Shown: positions 23,101 through 29,444, counted from the first letter of the stretch. The stretch: 64,000 bases of DNA from an uncultured Bacteroidales bacterium (GCA_905234755.1 CAJOIT010000011.1:110692-174691), one strand, 5' to 3'. Notes: generated by a model from the sequence alone, not told the origin. Made by a program: numbers and translations.

Positions 23101-23118
23101 CATATATAAATTGTTCAT
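8194..23118 (-). CDS. Giant modular T9SS-exported surface protein (about 4974 aa)
   Basis: Single uninterrupted frame of 14.9 kb. Signal peptide: MDKIHRNSLAAALCAAFLFL at residues 16-35, cleavage about 43; the true start may be the ATG at 23073, since the first 15 residues are not signal-like. Approximate modules: jelly-roll 'choice-of-anchor' 44-230; FN3-like 233-329; two DUF1566/FISUMP-like units 329-524 and 626-823 with an FN3 between; FISUMP 826-1030; second jelly-roll 1037-1225; FN3 1226-1325; GLUG-like glycine-rich repeats 1465-1620; Ig-like 1726-1810; two FN3-like 1820-2010; FISUMP 2020-2215; SprB repeats 2260-2728; four ~89-aa HYR-like repeats (DNCGWTITRTYTI) 2728-3086; more SprB repeats 3166-3936; five CDSVVTLHLT repeats 3936-4190; carboxypeptidase-regulatory fold 4190-4270; propeller-like segment 4330-4560; FN3 units; type A sorting domain from NLTVYPNPTYGQF (4898-4974) ending KVSVFR. 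Probably an adhesin or gliding/sheath-type cell-surface polymer; no catalytic motif seen. Confidence 0.9.
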   Translation of the reverse strand: MNNLYMNFSTKNDRNMDKIHRNSLAAALCAAFLFLMSFSSFGQNIIYSCDFEDETENSNWTFANCDYYNGWYIGTAAYNGGSKGLYISNDYGTSNLADYDDTYVYAYREINATETDQYLIVFDWRAVGATPDENSGEGYCLLRSFLVPTTLSSNLNDCDYNGMSYDNNTTPSGWIDVSSSENGLMYGQSSWQHSAKVINLDAGTYYLVFFWKNNSDNIDPPAAVDNISISKVVNPAVATSAVSNLGATFATLNGEILSQGASDVIARGFEYGTDSENLSNTLQSADNTDAFSSELTGLAPNTTYYYRAYATNSNGTGYGAVKSFKTLDTFNGHVYVDLGLESGTLWATTNVGANSPEEYGNYYAWGETSSKETYSWSNYAHCNGESNSLTKYCDDASYGYNGYTDDLYYLESTDDAATANWGTGWQMPTYDELEELNDYCTVTWTTRNGVNGRLYTGPNGNSIFLPAAGDRDNDNLESAGSVGCYWSSSRQYAYNAWYLNFYSGNSGCDYDSRHYGYSVRPVLKASPTVETKSATDVEFTTATLQGKILFAEDATVTNRGFLFGTDSEDLAQNFTSNNSTDNFTYSVSDLTANTTYYFKAYATINSETKYGEIKSFTTTNASQVNPEYVDLGLPSGIKWANMNIGATQPSDFGNRYAWGETTPKDVNSYSWENYIHCAGTNNDLTKYCFSSIWGHNGYTDELTTLEATDDAATVNWGEGWRMPTDEECQELYNNCYASWDTQNGVVGVTLTSRSNGNSIFIPIDPEENNGTHYWSSSFGTDDDDPTMGKTLYLNASNQIVSSGGDQRNRPNAIRPVYVQSNTANNNNNTFTDDRDGQTYKFVTIGNQIWMAENLRYNNNLTVDTEGETSDTDPYLYYPNGESGNLETYGYLYNWPAAMNSESSSESNPSGVQGICPDGWHLPSNAEWTQLYQALGGETNAGAMLSGNVSLWSNPTITESQYFGNSGFNALPAGYYESNDYGNFGNKAFFWSTSEYDTESAYICYIGGEEVGNMGYGESAGLSVRCVKDGGNTANNNTNENSGDIIYQSDFENSGEWNEWTLNNGDQTNKWTIGLGNGDASSTETNSLYITNDNSSYNYNNGAASAVYAYKEIELSSTSNYHILFDWKCIGEESWDYLRAFIIPASENPNLSAGNVIGDGYEDANTTPDGWIDLYDGEMSGSDNQWRNAESTVALSAGNYYLVFYWRNDESAGSNPPAAVDNIFIYKLMPISVTTNVSDRTSTSVTLNGTITFAGEPENIAAGFKWGDSETSLPNNITTQSTGATFSEQLTGLTQQTTYYYQAYAVYDGDTAFSEITQFRTALDESSAGGANNPLLIGDISDWQDFSNALQNPSTVTYKGVMLADYGLDMYFSLESDLSFTEAGVAFSIDNFKGNLNGNYNTITIQPDQTFTGLFANFSDGHIDNLNLRMNSSATLEGAGDFGVLCQNAYQAYISNCTVSGISSEELSSSDDGHHIGGLVGYAMQTTISGCTNNLKIVSGGAKVGGIVGKADGTIMYCINNAELSGAYVGGIMAEGAATITNCLNTGRINCSDEYAGGISGTGGTIVGCMNIGEISATGTQRAGGIVGSAESTTTVTNCANYGVFPTFSSPMGGIAGSGNGTYSHNVSAPLCRSTEQAIYSLNEIYATVATEESEYNSASETDDFFDEQVGDIKVDSLRLRYAERGTPKTTTEITGSALSTSLSSENWDFTDGIYPKPKNITETSQTIAARIPIYLGPHQSVFGVWENFSLPTLIDGQPVTWDSDDSAISISGSTATVTRPASGEDDIDVQITADYGGYTKTFVVRVIAPKHIPVYTGDASQDSVINLTGEFDNDTEGTTYAYDYGFQYSTTSADLSENVTTVQSTNLNHTFFDGRAFSYPLANIPEGTMVYYRAYATTADGTELGDILNYKSLGAPVVVAKYPLWRTDNSAEIELDITLNDGEDLIELENAFYYGTERNNLSSSDIIDYNDDYGYYFASLSNLTPNTKYYYVAEVTNDYGTTRSDTLEFRTYGIMTDSRNTIQYYTIQIGDQTWMAQNLKYAGDEVSLGTMSSETEPYYYYVNGDEANTSEYGYLYNWKAAMNGASSSTEKPSGVQGICPPGWHLPSHAEWTQLTDYLGGTENAGAVLAGQPLEQNQYWPSGNLTQSETFGASGFGALPAGYYFSNYIDYGTDAYFWSATENNSSNALNRRVVFTFADLNWSDYNKDYGFSIRCLKGTAIYAYDTINECMEEPYSYTYHDTTITTSGDYTIRRQIDGDTENIYKLHIAFHPTLTANISEFSNGCFGANNGYVEVGATGGAGTYTYNWNTPEAQTTARVNNLGAGEYAVTVTDAARCTATISQTLTAPEELTASINGNNPNCFGDATTLTANASGGTPDYTYVWSSGESTSSITVSPTATTTYTVTVTDANNCTATAFKNVVVNSQLTVSISGDTQVQCFGDNTATLTASASGGSMATGYTYNWSNSLEGQTISTLGAGTYSVTVTDGNGCTASANATVTGPTAALSASISATNTTLTCSNLSSTLTATPTGGTEDYTYSWSNSGSNNTTEVTTPGSYIVEVTDANGCTAEATQAITQDITAPTVTIDNTETELNCNRTSIALTATGNGASYVWSNGETNAATTVTTPDTYTVTATGSNGCTNETSVVITKVENPTVEVTAGEILCNGATTTFTANVSNGRAPYTFRWQDNSTEQTLNAQAGTYNVTITDSNGCTASTSTTVNVNDQTVPELTGTWPSNITGQNNCFANADISELLSNDAVEALYEDCSGITVSHTDANTSTDNCGWTITRTYTIQDPYGNTVEPNPTMSVSGSDQSAPELSGTWPANITGQDNCFANADISGLISDDDVADLYSDGCGGTVTVSHSDASTLTDNCGWTITRTYTIRDACGNETTNTMSVSGSDQSEPALAGTWPDNITGQDNCFANADLSGLISDDEAAAQYIDGCGGSVTVSHSDANTLTDNCGWTITRTYTITNACGTNSTTITQSVSGSDQSAPTLSGTWPANITAQNNCFADADVSGLMSDDDVSELYSDGCGGTISVTHTDANTTTDNCGWTITRTYTISDVCGNEVTKTQSVSGSDETAPTIGDDNLDRQLTSTNCVFTVPDLTGEVRNIASDNCTANGNLAVSQNITAGTEITTATTVVVTVTDQCGNNSTKEIELTLPDELTTSLSANPATIACNGGTTSITNTPDGGTAPYQYFWSNSTNEQNLASVTAGTYTVTVRDNNGCSVVESLEITQPNALSTSLSATSILCNGQTSNITNTVAGGTPNYTYNWNNGSSTQNLEGVGGGTYSVTVTDANNCIATATITVNEPEELTSELSAGTIACNGSTTDITNTVSGGTTPITYEWNNGANTQNLTGVVAGTYSVTVRDNNSCSVVREITITQPNVLAVSVDAGSVACNGSTTTASAVVSGGTEPYEYQWSNSATTQTITDIIAGTYSVTVTDDNGCSTNAFTTITQPEELTVSISGPTSVCQNTTSTLTANVQGGTADFTYSWSNSATTSSITTPQLTTATEYSVTVTDANNCSASASVNVEIGDTPGITIADVTPICVGGNTMLQANVSNAGTGYTVEWSSTDTGAGLPADITTDAITVAPTSAGTYTYTVSLTATSCSDGQPFTSSDNVQLLVNGLPDAAITNNTNETTITCSTTQISLTATGGTAYQWSNGGAIADNNITSADTYTVTVTDANGCSNTESIVITEDVAAPTVNIINETGTTLLTCTTTTINVEATGTGSSYLWSNEVTTATNAITTGGTYTVTATADNGCTSTAAIEITPNADAPTVSITNNSDTTVLTCSLTSINVTATGSGTSYEWSNGANTAENTLTAPGTYTVTATAGNGCSASEQITITQDIAAPEIIASTTDSTICQGASTTISATGGNSYTWSPETGLPSTVGASLTATPDTTRTYTVTGVGTNGCTGTAEVTITVNQPTSSEFTTTACDLYTWNGTNYTESGDFQQTLVNANGCDSVVTLHLTINNSQTNTDEVSACDSYEWAGEIYTASGTYEHTFQAVNGCDSVVTLHLTINTPTESNDTVTVCDSYEWNGTTYTETGNYQITLPNANANGCDSIANLFLTINHTVTGIDRQEACESFTWLDGVTYTESTDSTDAPTFTLQNAEGCDSVVSLYLVVNYSTTSEVSAQMCSGVPYTYEGETFTEAGTYTVTLTNSHGCDSVVTLTLTYANNCGGIVSGIVTDENNGEPIYNARVTVGNRVTRTNSEGEYSIEVLRGRKALRVSATGYISYSNMVDIQSDTAFNISLNAPHIETDVDSLTVSSYPYLEQSDSITLSNTGNGTLVWSSITEYDNIALVEDSVIQQRSNTRSLWDSIQTFATHENAEQAIATDGFFIYTSSWMRPGEFNRYTPNGEYVETFYVENVGSIRNLSYDGTHFYGTEGTNIIFKLDLDNQTLVDSIETDIQEIRHCSFNKQDGSLLAGSWNSLYRIDIENGTSEQIRNDLANVYSSAFDNLSPGGPYLWLFSQTSQNNGPSAYIRQFNISTGEYTSKTHYLDDINLTNSSLAGGICASEYICEGKFVLLADVQNPMGSNTIATYEIGRTNNVVRTGKKSGSIAPNSSENISVKASATETGDYSATIKYRAAVMGAYSRDIDVNISAVAPECDAVQQISIVTDTFHTVTLDWQPVELGNYESVSYLVFNTASQYAIDTVSGTTITYDGLSVGEHCFSVMALSQAGYTCLSAASDTVCAEIQDIPCNIPLAVEARSDGESIFLTWNKPVGVEYFRVHRNDEAEDIVLYDDNYTDSNVVPEIEYCYTITAYFEDGICNELVATACSKIVSGLCADAPVLYVEAFGGSIALSWTGNGDSYSYRIFRNNLPIGLTTDTTYYDNVARGFEYCYKVESLCEYGMFVYSDEECIFIEEASDEEDENAIEEWTADNLTVYPNPTYGQFFIEGPRIATVMIYNASGQLVAEIDNTESERISIDCSGWNPGLYNIRIISTEGQAATRKVSVFR

Positions 23119-23155
23119 TATCCTAATGTTAAATATTGCATACTGTTAAAGTGGA

Positions 23156-23163
23156 CAAAGGTA
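23156..23163 (-). promoter_or_regulatory. Promoter -7 element of the giant gene
   Basis: Minus strand TACCTTTG, a perfect -7 match, 37 bp before the ATG at 23118; the -33 region is not a clear TTG. The upstream 23173-23202 holds four tandem gttaaaa/gttgaaa units, a low-complexity array; the remaining 23203-23414 shows no feature. Confidence 0.5.
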
Positions 23164-23172
23164 GGAAAACTA

Positions 23173-23202
23173 GTTGAAAGTTAAAAGTTAAAAGTTGAAA
23201 AA
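23173..23202. repeat. Short gtt(a/g)aaa tandem array
   Basis: Four imperfect 8-9-bp units (gttgaaa, gttaaaa, gttaaaa, gttgaaa) directly upstream of the giant gene's -7 element, covering the place where a -33 box would be. Such arrays are common between genes in Bacteroidota and have no known role. Confidence 0.5.
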
Positions 23203-23414
23203 GTAGCATAGCAATGCGGCGATAGTAAAAAGGATTTTGAGACGCAAAATTTTGCATCTGTACATGACTGGTTCATAATGTATTGCGAACTACAAAAAAT
23301 TATTCAACGACACATTATCAATTATGCCCTTTCAGTCCATGATTTTTGACATCACCTCAGCAAAGCAAAAGTCCTCCGCTTGTTTCGTTTTGCCTTCGGT
23401 TCGCACCACAATTG

Positions 23415-24440
23415 TCAGGTTTCATATATCCCTACATTCGCCACATCCTTGTTGATTTCAACGTTGCCAAACTTGTCTGCAATGAGGTCGAGAAGGGATT
23501 CGATTTCTTCTACTGTATTGGCGGTGAGAAGTTTAAGTCGTGTTTCCTTGAAATTAGGTATCGCCTTGAAATACATGGTGAAATGGCGGCGCATTTCGTA
23601 GATTCCGCGCATTCCTTCCTTGTAGTCCACCGACTTATGCAAATGCTCACGGGCATAGTCAACGCGCTCGAGGACGGTAGGAGTGGGGAGTTCCTCTCCA
23701 GTTTCCAGATAATGTTTCACTTCGCGGAAAATCCATGGACGACCAATAGCGGCACGACCTATCATTATGGCATCAACACCGTATGTATTAAAGCGTTCTG
23801 CTGCTATTTTTCCGCTAGTTATGTCGCCGTTGCCAATGATTGGTATGTGAATTGCAGGATTATTCTTGACCTTGCCTATTAAAGTCCAGTCGGCTTCGCC
23901 CTTATACATTTGTGCGCGTGTGCGTCCGTGAATGGTAAGTGCCTGTATTCCACAATCCTGAAGCATCAATGCTACTTCCTCCACATTGAGCGATTCGCTG
24001 TCCCAACCTAGACGGGTTTTAGCGGTAACCGGAAAACGCGACACTTTTACAACCCTTTCGGTTATCTCCTTCATCAAAGGCAAGTTACGCATCATTCCAG
24101 AACCTGCTCCGCGACCAGCAATCTTCTTTACAGGACAGCCGTAATTTATGTCCAAAATGTCGGGGTCGGCATTGTTGATGAAGCGGGCGGCTTCCTCCAT
24201 GGCATCGGGAATATGTCCGTAGATTTGCGTGCCTACAGGTCGCTCGTAGTCAAAAATATCGAGTTTCTTTACAGTTTTCTGTGCTTCGCGGATAAGTCCG
24301 TCTGCTGAGATGAACTCGGTGAACATTAGGTCGGCACCGAACTTCTTGCACATATAACGAAACGATGGGTCTGTAACATCCTCCATAGGTGCGAGGAATA
24401 CAGGCCTATCGTTAAATTCGGTCTTACCGATTTTCAACAT
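23415..24440 (-). CDS. dusB: tRNA-dihydrouridine synthase (DusB-type)
   Basis: Flavoenzyme that reduces uridine to dihydrouridine in tRNA D-loops using NADPH. The 341-residue TIM-barrel starts MLKIGKTEFNDRPVFLAPME and has the FMN-binding APMEDVTDPSFR segment, the catalytic-Cys motif NYGCPVKKIAGRGAGSGMMR (Cys near residue 102), TAKTRLGW, and IIGNGDITSG with MIGRAAIGRPW for phosphate binding. Length and motif order fit DusB/Nifr3. It lies downstream of infB, separated by a 160-bp dispersed repeat, so it is probably not a tight member of the rimP-nusA-infB operon. No own promoter with a good -33 was found. Confidence 0.95.
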   Translation of the reverse strand: MLKIGKTEFNDRPVFLAPMEDVTDPSFRYMCKKFGADLMFTEFISADGLIREAQKTVKKLDIFDYERPVGTQIYGHIPDAMEEAARFINNADPDILDINYGCPVKKIAGRGAGSGMMRNLPLMKEITERVVKVSRFPVTAKTRLGWDSESLNVEEVALMLQDCGIQALTIHGRTRAQMYKGEADWTLIGKVKNNPAIHIPIIGNGDITSGKIAAERFNTYGVDAIMIGRAAIGRPWIFREVKHYLETGEELPTPTVLERVDYAREHLHKSVDYKEGMRGIYEMRRHFTMYFKAIPNFKETRLKLLTANTVEEIESLLDLIADKFGNVEINKDVANVGIYET

Positions 24441-24481
24441 TTTAGCTTAAGTTTAAATTTTAACTGAGAATATTCTCCCTA

Positions 24482-24643
24482 GTCATTCCGTAAGACAAAG
24501 CGAACAGCACAAGGGACGCTGCTTGTGAGCCTGTCTGTACGGAATCTCCTTTAGAAATGTTTTTCAATTGGAGATTCCGCATAGTCGAACATTACGACGC
24601 TCCCCGTTCCGTATCGCGTGTCTGTTCTGACTTGCGGAATGAC
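24482..24643 (+). repeat. Nested-palindrome dispersed element, copy 1
   Basis: 162 bp bounded by 9-bp terminal inverted repeats GTCATTCCG / CGGAATGAC, with a second internal inverted pair CGGAATCTCC (24540-24549) and GGAGATTCCG (24570-24579). A closely similar copy lies in the opposite orientation at 50576-50736, and a disrupted one near 63555-63770. It has no coding capacity. Features resemble a MITE or a REP/BIME-type element. Here it sits exactly between the infB stop and the dusB start. Confidence 0.8.
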
Positions 24644-24657
24644 TTTCTCTTTTCAAT

Positions 24658-27594
24658 TTATCCCAATGTTGCCTTTACTTCGGTTTCATCAAATGCCTCA
24701 ACAATATCGCCGACCTTAATGTCGTTGAACTTGTCGATGTTAAGACCGCATTCCTGACCAGCAATGACTTCCTTGGCATCGTCCTTGAAACGCTTCAAGC
24801 TGCCAAGTTCGCCGGTGTAGATGACGATACCATCGCGGATAATACGAACTTTCGACTTGCGCGAAATCTTGCCATCGGTAACGAGACATCCAGCAACCGA
24901 ACCAACTTTCGAAATCTTGAATACTTCGCGAATTTCTGCCGAACCAGTGATTGTTTCCTTTACAACAGGCTTCAACATACCTTCCATTGCGTCCTTGATT
25001 TCGTTGATAGCATCGTATATGATGGAGTAAAGACGGATTTCGATGCCTTCCTTCTCGGCGGTCTTGCGTGCGTAGGTAGATGGACGAACCTGGAAACCGA
25101 CTATGATTGCGTTTGATGCAGCAGCCAGCATGACATCAGATTCGGAAATCTGACCGACAGCCTTGTGTATGATGTTTACTTCGAATGATTCGGTTGAGAG
25201 TTTTATCAATTCGTCCGACAAAGCCTCTATTGAACCATCCACATCGCCCTTTACAATGATGTTAATCTGGTGGAAATCGCCGAGAGCCATACGGCGACCA
25301 ATTTCGCCGAGAGTAATATGCTTCTGCGTCCTGATGCTCAACTCACGCTGCAACTGCAAACGCTTGTTGGCAAGGCTCTTGGCTTCCTGTTCAGAGTCAA
25401 GAACATTGAACTTGTCGCCTGCCTGTGGTGCTCCGTTCAAACCAAGGACAAGCACAGGAGTAGATGGCCCTGCCTCGGTAACCTTCTGGTTACGCTCGTT
25501 GTACATAGCCTTTACGCGGCCTGTCGCACATCCTGCAAGCAGAATGTCACCCACATGCAAGGTTCCCGACTGAACAATAAGAGTAGCAACATAACCACGC
25601 CCCTTGTCGAGTGAGGATTCGATTACTGTACCATTTGCATTCTTATTCGGATTTGCCTTCAAATCAAGCATTTCGGCCTCAAGAAGAACCTTCTCAAGCA
25701 ATTCCTCGATGTTGAGACCTGCCTTTGCCGAAATGTCCTGCGACTGGTATTTTCCGCCCCATTCCTCAACGAGGTAATTCATATTTGCCAACGATTCCTT
25801 GATCTTGTCAGGATTTGCAGTTGGCTTATCTATCTTATTTATTGCAAACACAATAGGAACATTAGCCGCTGAAGCATGATTAATAGCTTCCTTTGTTTGC
25901 GGCATTATGTCATCATCAGCAGCGATTACAATGATTGCGACATCAGTAATCTGTGCACCACGGGCACGCATTGCGGTAAATGCCTCGTGACCAGGTGTAT
26001 CTAGGAAGGTTATCCTCTTGCCGTTCAGCTGTACGCTGTATGCACCGATGTGCTGCGTAATACCACCTGCTTCGCCGGCAACTACATTGGTATGACGGAT
26101 ATAGTCAAGCAACTTGGTCTTACCGTGGTCGACATGACCCATGACGGTAACGATAGGCGGACGCGGAAGCAAATCTTCTTCCTTATCCTCTGTGCCCTTG
26201 ATTTCATCAAGGATTTCAGCTGCCACAAACTCAACCTGGAAACCGAATTCCTCTGCCACAATCGACATCGTTTCTGCATCGAGACGCTGGTTAATGGAAA
26301 CGAACAAGCCAAGGCTCATGCAAGTTGCGATGATTTTGGTTACTGGAACGCCCATCATCGTTGCAAGTTCGTTTGCCGAAACAAATTCGGTAACCTTTAT
26401 GATTTTCTTTTCGGCTTCGAGTCTTTCCTCTTCCTCAGCACGGCGCATCGAGAACATATCGCGTTTTTCCTTACGGAACTTAGCTGCTTTCGACTTGTTC
26501 TTGTTTGCGGTAAGCTTTGCAAGGGTTTCCTTTACTTTTTCCTGTATGTCTTCCTCGTTGATTTCAGGCTTCTTAGGTCCTAATTTGCCTTTCTTCTTCT
26601 TTCCGCCGAACTCGCCGCCCTTTTCTCCCTTCTTCGAGAAGTCGTTAGAACCGCCAACTTTGTTTATGTCAACCTTTACATTGTCGCGTTTGATGCGTTT
26701 GCGCTTTTCCTTGCGCTCCGCCTTTTCCTTTTCACGGTTCTTCTGGCGTTCTTCCTTGGCTTCCTTGCGAGCCCTTTCTGCAGCTTCCTGCTTGCGCTCG
26801 TACTCGCTGATGTCGATTTTGCCAATAATATTTGGACCCTGTAATTTTTCTACACGTGTCTTTATAAATTCAGGCTCAGGTGGAGCGACTGGCTTTTCAA
26901 TCTTTTCAACCTTTTCCTGTACAGGTTCAGGTACAACAGGCTTAACAACAGGGACAGCTTGAGGCTTTTTAGCTTCCTGCTTTGCTGCTGATGAAGCCTT
27001 TTTAGCTTGCTTCTGGGCTTCCTTTGCAGCTTCTTTCTTCTGCTTTCTTTCCTCTTCCTTCTCGGCCTGAGTCTTTGGCTTCGGACGCTTCTGGTTTATC
27101 TGGTCAAGATTTATAGTACCAAGAACCTTCGGACCGTTTTCATCGGTATTGATTTCTTCCTTTAACGGTTGAATCTCGTGTGGCTTAGGCTTTGGTGCGA
27201 CCTCGGCTTCTTCCTTTGCAGGCGTCTTCTCGACAGGTTTTTCCTGTACCTTCGCAGCCTCCGTCTCTTTCTGGATGCGCTCTTTTTCCTTTGCTTCCTT
27301 CACCTTGTCGGCTTCCTGCTTCTGCTTCTCAAGGTTCTGCTGCTTTTCAATTGAAATGTTAAGCTCCTTGTTCTCCTTTGCCTTTTCGGTATCCTTAATG
27401 GCTGTTTCGTTCATGACTTTCGAGTCCTTGAACTTTTCATCGAGCAAAGTCAACCATTCGGGCTGTACCTTGGCATTGGGATTGTTCTCAATTTCAATAC
27501 CCTTGCTTGCGAGGTAATCCACAATGGTTGTGGTCGCCACATTGTATATGGCAACCACGGCGCTTAATCTTTTTGGTTTCGTTTCCGAAGTCAT
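24658..27594 (-). CDS. infB: Translation initiation factor IF-2
   Basis: GTPase that brings initiator tRNA to the ribosome. The 978-residue protein has a long, charged, low-complexity N-terminal half (residues 1-~400, K/E/A-rich), an IF2_N module around residues 410-470 ([20 protein letters not shown]), then the G domain: G1 [16 protein letters not shown] (near 485), G3 [15 protein letters not shown] and G4 [12 protein letters not shown]. Domains II, IF-2 (C1) and IV follow and end ...VKATLG. It is the third gene after rimP and nusA; the nusA stop is 42 bp upstream. Long N-termini are usual in Bacteroidota IF-2. Confidence 0.97.
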   Translation of the reverse strand: MTSETKPKRLSAVVAIYNVATTTIVDYLASKGIEIENNPNAKVQPEWLTLLDEKFKDSKVMNETAIKDTEKAKENKELNISIEKQQNLEKQKQEADKVKEAKEKERIQKETEAAKVQEKPVEKTPAKEEAEVAPKPKPHEIQPLKEEINTDENGPKVLGTINLDQINQKRPKPKTQAEKEEERKQKKEAAKEAQKQAKKASSAAKQEAKKPQAVPVVKPVVPEPVQEKVEKIEKPVAPPEPEFIKTRVEKLQGPNIIGKIDISEYERKQEAAERARKEAKEERQKNREKEKAERKEKRKRIKRDNVKVDINKVGGSNDFSKKGEKGGEFGGKKKKGKLGPKKPEINEEDIQEKVKETLAKLTANKNKSKAAKFRKEKRDMFSMRRAEEEERLEAEKKIIKVTEFVSANELATMMGVPVTKIIATCMSLGLFVSINQRLDAETMSIVAEEFGFQVEFVAAEILDEIKGTEDKEEDLLPRPPIVTVMGHVDHGKTKLLDYIRHTNVVAGEAGGITQHIGAYSVQLNGKRITFLDTPGHEAFTAMRARGAQITDVAIIVIAADDDIMPQTKEAINHASAANVPIVFAINKIDKPTANPDKIKESLANMNYLVEEWGGKYQSQDISAKAGLNIEELLEKVLLEAEMLDLKANPNKNANGTVIESSLDKGRGYVATLIVQSGTLHVGDILLAGCATGRVKAMYNERNQKVTEAGPSTPVLVLGLNGAPQAGDKFNVLDSEQEAKSLANKRLQLQRELSIRTQKHITLGEIGRRMALGDFHQINIIVKGDVDGSIEALSDELIKLSTESFEVNIIHKAVGQISESDVMLAAASNAIIVGFQVRPSTYARKTAEKEGIEIRLYSIIYDAINEIKDAMEGMLKPVVKETITGSAEIREVFKISKVGSVAGCLVTDGKISRKSKVRIIRDGIVIYTGELGSLKRFKDDAKEVIAGQECGLNIDKFNDIKVGDIVEAFDETEVKATLG

Positions 27595-27636
27595 ATTTTT
27601 CTCCTAATAATTACCTGTTGTTCTCTTTTGCGCGTT

Positions 27637-28884
27637 CTACTTGTTAAATTCGGCCTTCAAAATCCTAATTACATCATCAATTGTCTCGTCCTCGAGGTCG
27701 GTACGGCGAACAAGTTCGTCCTTGCTGAGTTCGAGTACGCTCAATGCGGTGTCGCAACCAACAGCCTTAAGCTGGTCGATTACCCATTGTTCGATTTCAT
27801 CGTTGAACTCATCGAGGTCGATGTCCTCTTCCTGCGAAACTCTGAATACATCGATTGTGTATCCGAGAAGCTGGCAAGCCAACTTGATGTTAAGACCGCC
27901 CTTACCAATTGCGAGCGATACTTGATCGGGGTTCAGGTAAACTTCCACGCGCTTTTCCTCGTTGATTATCTTCAACGAAGAAATCTTTGCCGGACTAAGA
28001 ATGCGCTGTATGTAGAGCGGCATATTTGTGGTGTAGTTTACAATATCAATATTTTCGTTGTGCAGTTCGCGTACAATACCGTGAATACGGCTACCCTTCA
28101 TGCCTACGCATGCTCCTACCGGATCAACTCGCTCATCGTACGATTCAACAGCGACCTTTGCTCTTTCGCCCGGTATACGGACAATCTTCTTAATGGTAAT
28201 AAGTCCAGAATCTCCAATTTCAGGGATTTCCTGCTCGAACAATCTTTCGAGGAATTTCTCAGATGTTCTTGAAATCTTGATTATCGGGCTACCGTTCCTA
28301 AGTTCTACACTTGAAATTACAGCCTTGAGCGTATCGCCCTTGCGATACTTGTCGCTTGGAATCTGATCCTGCTTCGAAAGGAGAAGTTCGGTTCCCTCTT
28401 CGTCACGAACAAGGATTTCGCGCTTCCAAACCTGATATACTTCAGCGGTAATAAGTTCACCTATCCTGTCCTTATACTTCAAGTAGATATTATCTTTTTC
28501 ACGCTCCATAATCTTTGCCTGAAGGTTCTGCTTCAATGCAAGTATGGCACGGCGACCAAAATCCTGCAAACGGATTTCATCGGAATATTCTTCGCCGACT
28601 TCGTAGTCTTCATCGATTTTCTGTGCTTCAGACAAAGGAATCTTCGTGTACTTGTCCTCAATCTCATCGTAGTCGTCATCTTCTACTACGGTTCTTGTAC
28701 GCCATATTTCAAGGTCACCGGTCTTGTCGTTGACAATTACGTTGAACTTGCTGTCTTCACCATACAATTTTACAAGTGTAGATGAAAAAACTTCCTTCAT
28801 TACGCCAATCAAAGTCGATCTGTCAATGTTCTTCAGTTCCTTAAATTCGGCAAAGGTGTCAATTAAGTTTTCCTGTACTCCCAT
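27637..28884 (-). CDS. nusA: Transcription termination/antitermination factor NusA
   Basis: RNA-polymerase-binding elongation factor that promotes pausing and intrinsic termination. The 415 residues contain the N-terminal polymerase-binding domain (1-~130), an S1 domain (~135-200: RIGELITAEVYQVWKREILV), two KH domains (~215-345: VGACVGMKGSRIHGIVREL and SLAIGKGGLNIKLACQLLGY), and an acidic C-terminal tail. It starts 8 bp after the rimP stop. Because the operon leader carries a terminator-like hairpin, NusA could regulate its own operon, as described for the Bacillus subtilis nusA operon; here that is inference. Confidence 0.97.
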   Translation of the reverse strand: MGVQENLIDTFAEFKELKNIDRSTLIGVMKEVFSSTLVKLYGEDSKFNVIVNDKTGDLEIWRTRTVVEDDDYDEIEDKYTKIPLSEAQKIDEDYEVGEEYSDEIRLQDFGRRAILALKQNLQAKIMEREKDNIYLKYKDRIGELITAEVYQVWKREILVRDEEGTELLLSKQDQIPSDKYRKGDTLKAVISSVELRNGSPIIKISRTSEKFLERLFEQEIPEIGDSGLITIKKIVRIPGERAKVAVESYDERVDPVGACVGMKGSRIHGIVRELHNENIDIVNYTTNMPLYIQRILSPAKISSLKIINEEKRVEVYLNPDQVSLAIGKGGLNIKLACQLLGYTIDVFRVSQEEDIDLDEFNDEIEQWVIDQLKAVGCDTALSVLELSKDELVRRTDLEDETIDDVIRILKAEFNK

Positions 28885-28892
28885 GGCTTTTG

Positions 28893-29351
28893 TTATTTAA
28901 AGTCAATTACGCTTTTAACTGTTTTTATATTAATTCTTTCTATATCAAAAATTTCCGTCACAACCACCTTTTTGTTCCCTTCTTTTTTAGGGGTGGCGGT
29001 CTCAACGGTTATGGTATTGTCGGACACTGCTTTAAGCGTTGCGATGATTTTTTCTCCATCCACATAAACGATTTCCACAAGTTTGCCGATATTCTTCAGG
29101 TACTGCTCCTTCACGCGGAAAGGATTTGTGAGACCCGGCGAACTAACCTCGAGCGAAAAGTCCTCTTTTTCGCGGTCGAGGCATTCCTCTATTGCCTGAC
29201 TTATGCGACGGCACTCATCAATTGTGATTCCGTTCATGTCATCCACATATATGGCAATATCGTTGGATACACTTATAGTAATATCCACAACAAACTGTGT
29301 TTCAGAGAGAAACCGTTTGCTTAAAACTTCTATATCTTCCTTCCTTATCAA
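28893..29351 (-). CDS. rimP: Ribosome maturation factor RimP
   Basis: Needed for maturation of the 30S subunit. 152 residues: N-terminal alpha/beta domain with VDDMNGITIDECRRISQAI and the hallmark LEVSSPGLTNPFRVKEQYLKN near residues 84-102, then a small SH3-like C-terminal domain. The start is a TTG at 29351 (MIRKEDIEVL); no ATG gives a family-like N-terminus, and the frame just upstream runs into a GC-rich hairpin. rimP-nusA-infB is the conserved order in most bacteria. Confidence 0.93.
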   Translation of the reverse strand: MIRKEDIEVLSKRFLSETQFVVDITISVSNDIAIYVDDMNGITIDECRRISQAIEECLDREKEDFSLEVSSPGLTNPFRVKEQYLKNIGKLVEIVYVDGEKIIATLKAVSDNTITVETATPKKEGNKKVVVTEIFDIERINIKTVKSVIDFK

Positions 29352-29356
29352 TGTCA

Positions 29357-29385
29357 GAAAAATAAAACGGGGGAAATCCTCCCCC
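29357..29385 (-). terminator. Terminator-like hairpin in the rimP-nusA-infB leader (possible attenuator)
   Basis: On the minus strand GGGGGA (from 29385), loop GGATT, TCCCCC, then GTTTTATTTTT. The stem lies about 19 nt downstream of the -7 box at 29405 and ends about 16 nt before the rimP TTG. It may also close transcription of the upstream 85-aa gene only if a transcript crosses the promoter; its position makes a leader attenuator more likely. Confidence 0.7.
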
Positions 29386-29404
29386 TGTCCGTTCTAAAAC
29401 CGCA

Positions 29405-29435
29405 CAAAAGTACACTAAATTTCTTAAATGGCAAA
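29405..29435 (-). promoter_or_regulatory. Promoter of rimP-nusA-infB
   Basis: Minus strand TTTG (29435-29432), 19-bp spacer, TACTTTTG (29412-29405): a full match to TTTG-N19-TAnnTTTG. Predicted start about 29400, leader about 50 nt. It lies just beyond the stop codon of the 85-aa gene at 29445. Confidence 0.75.
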
Positions 29436-29444
29436 ACTTTTTTG

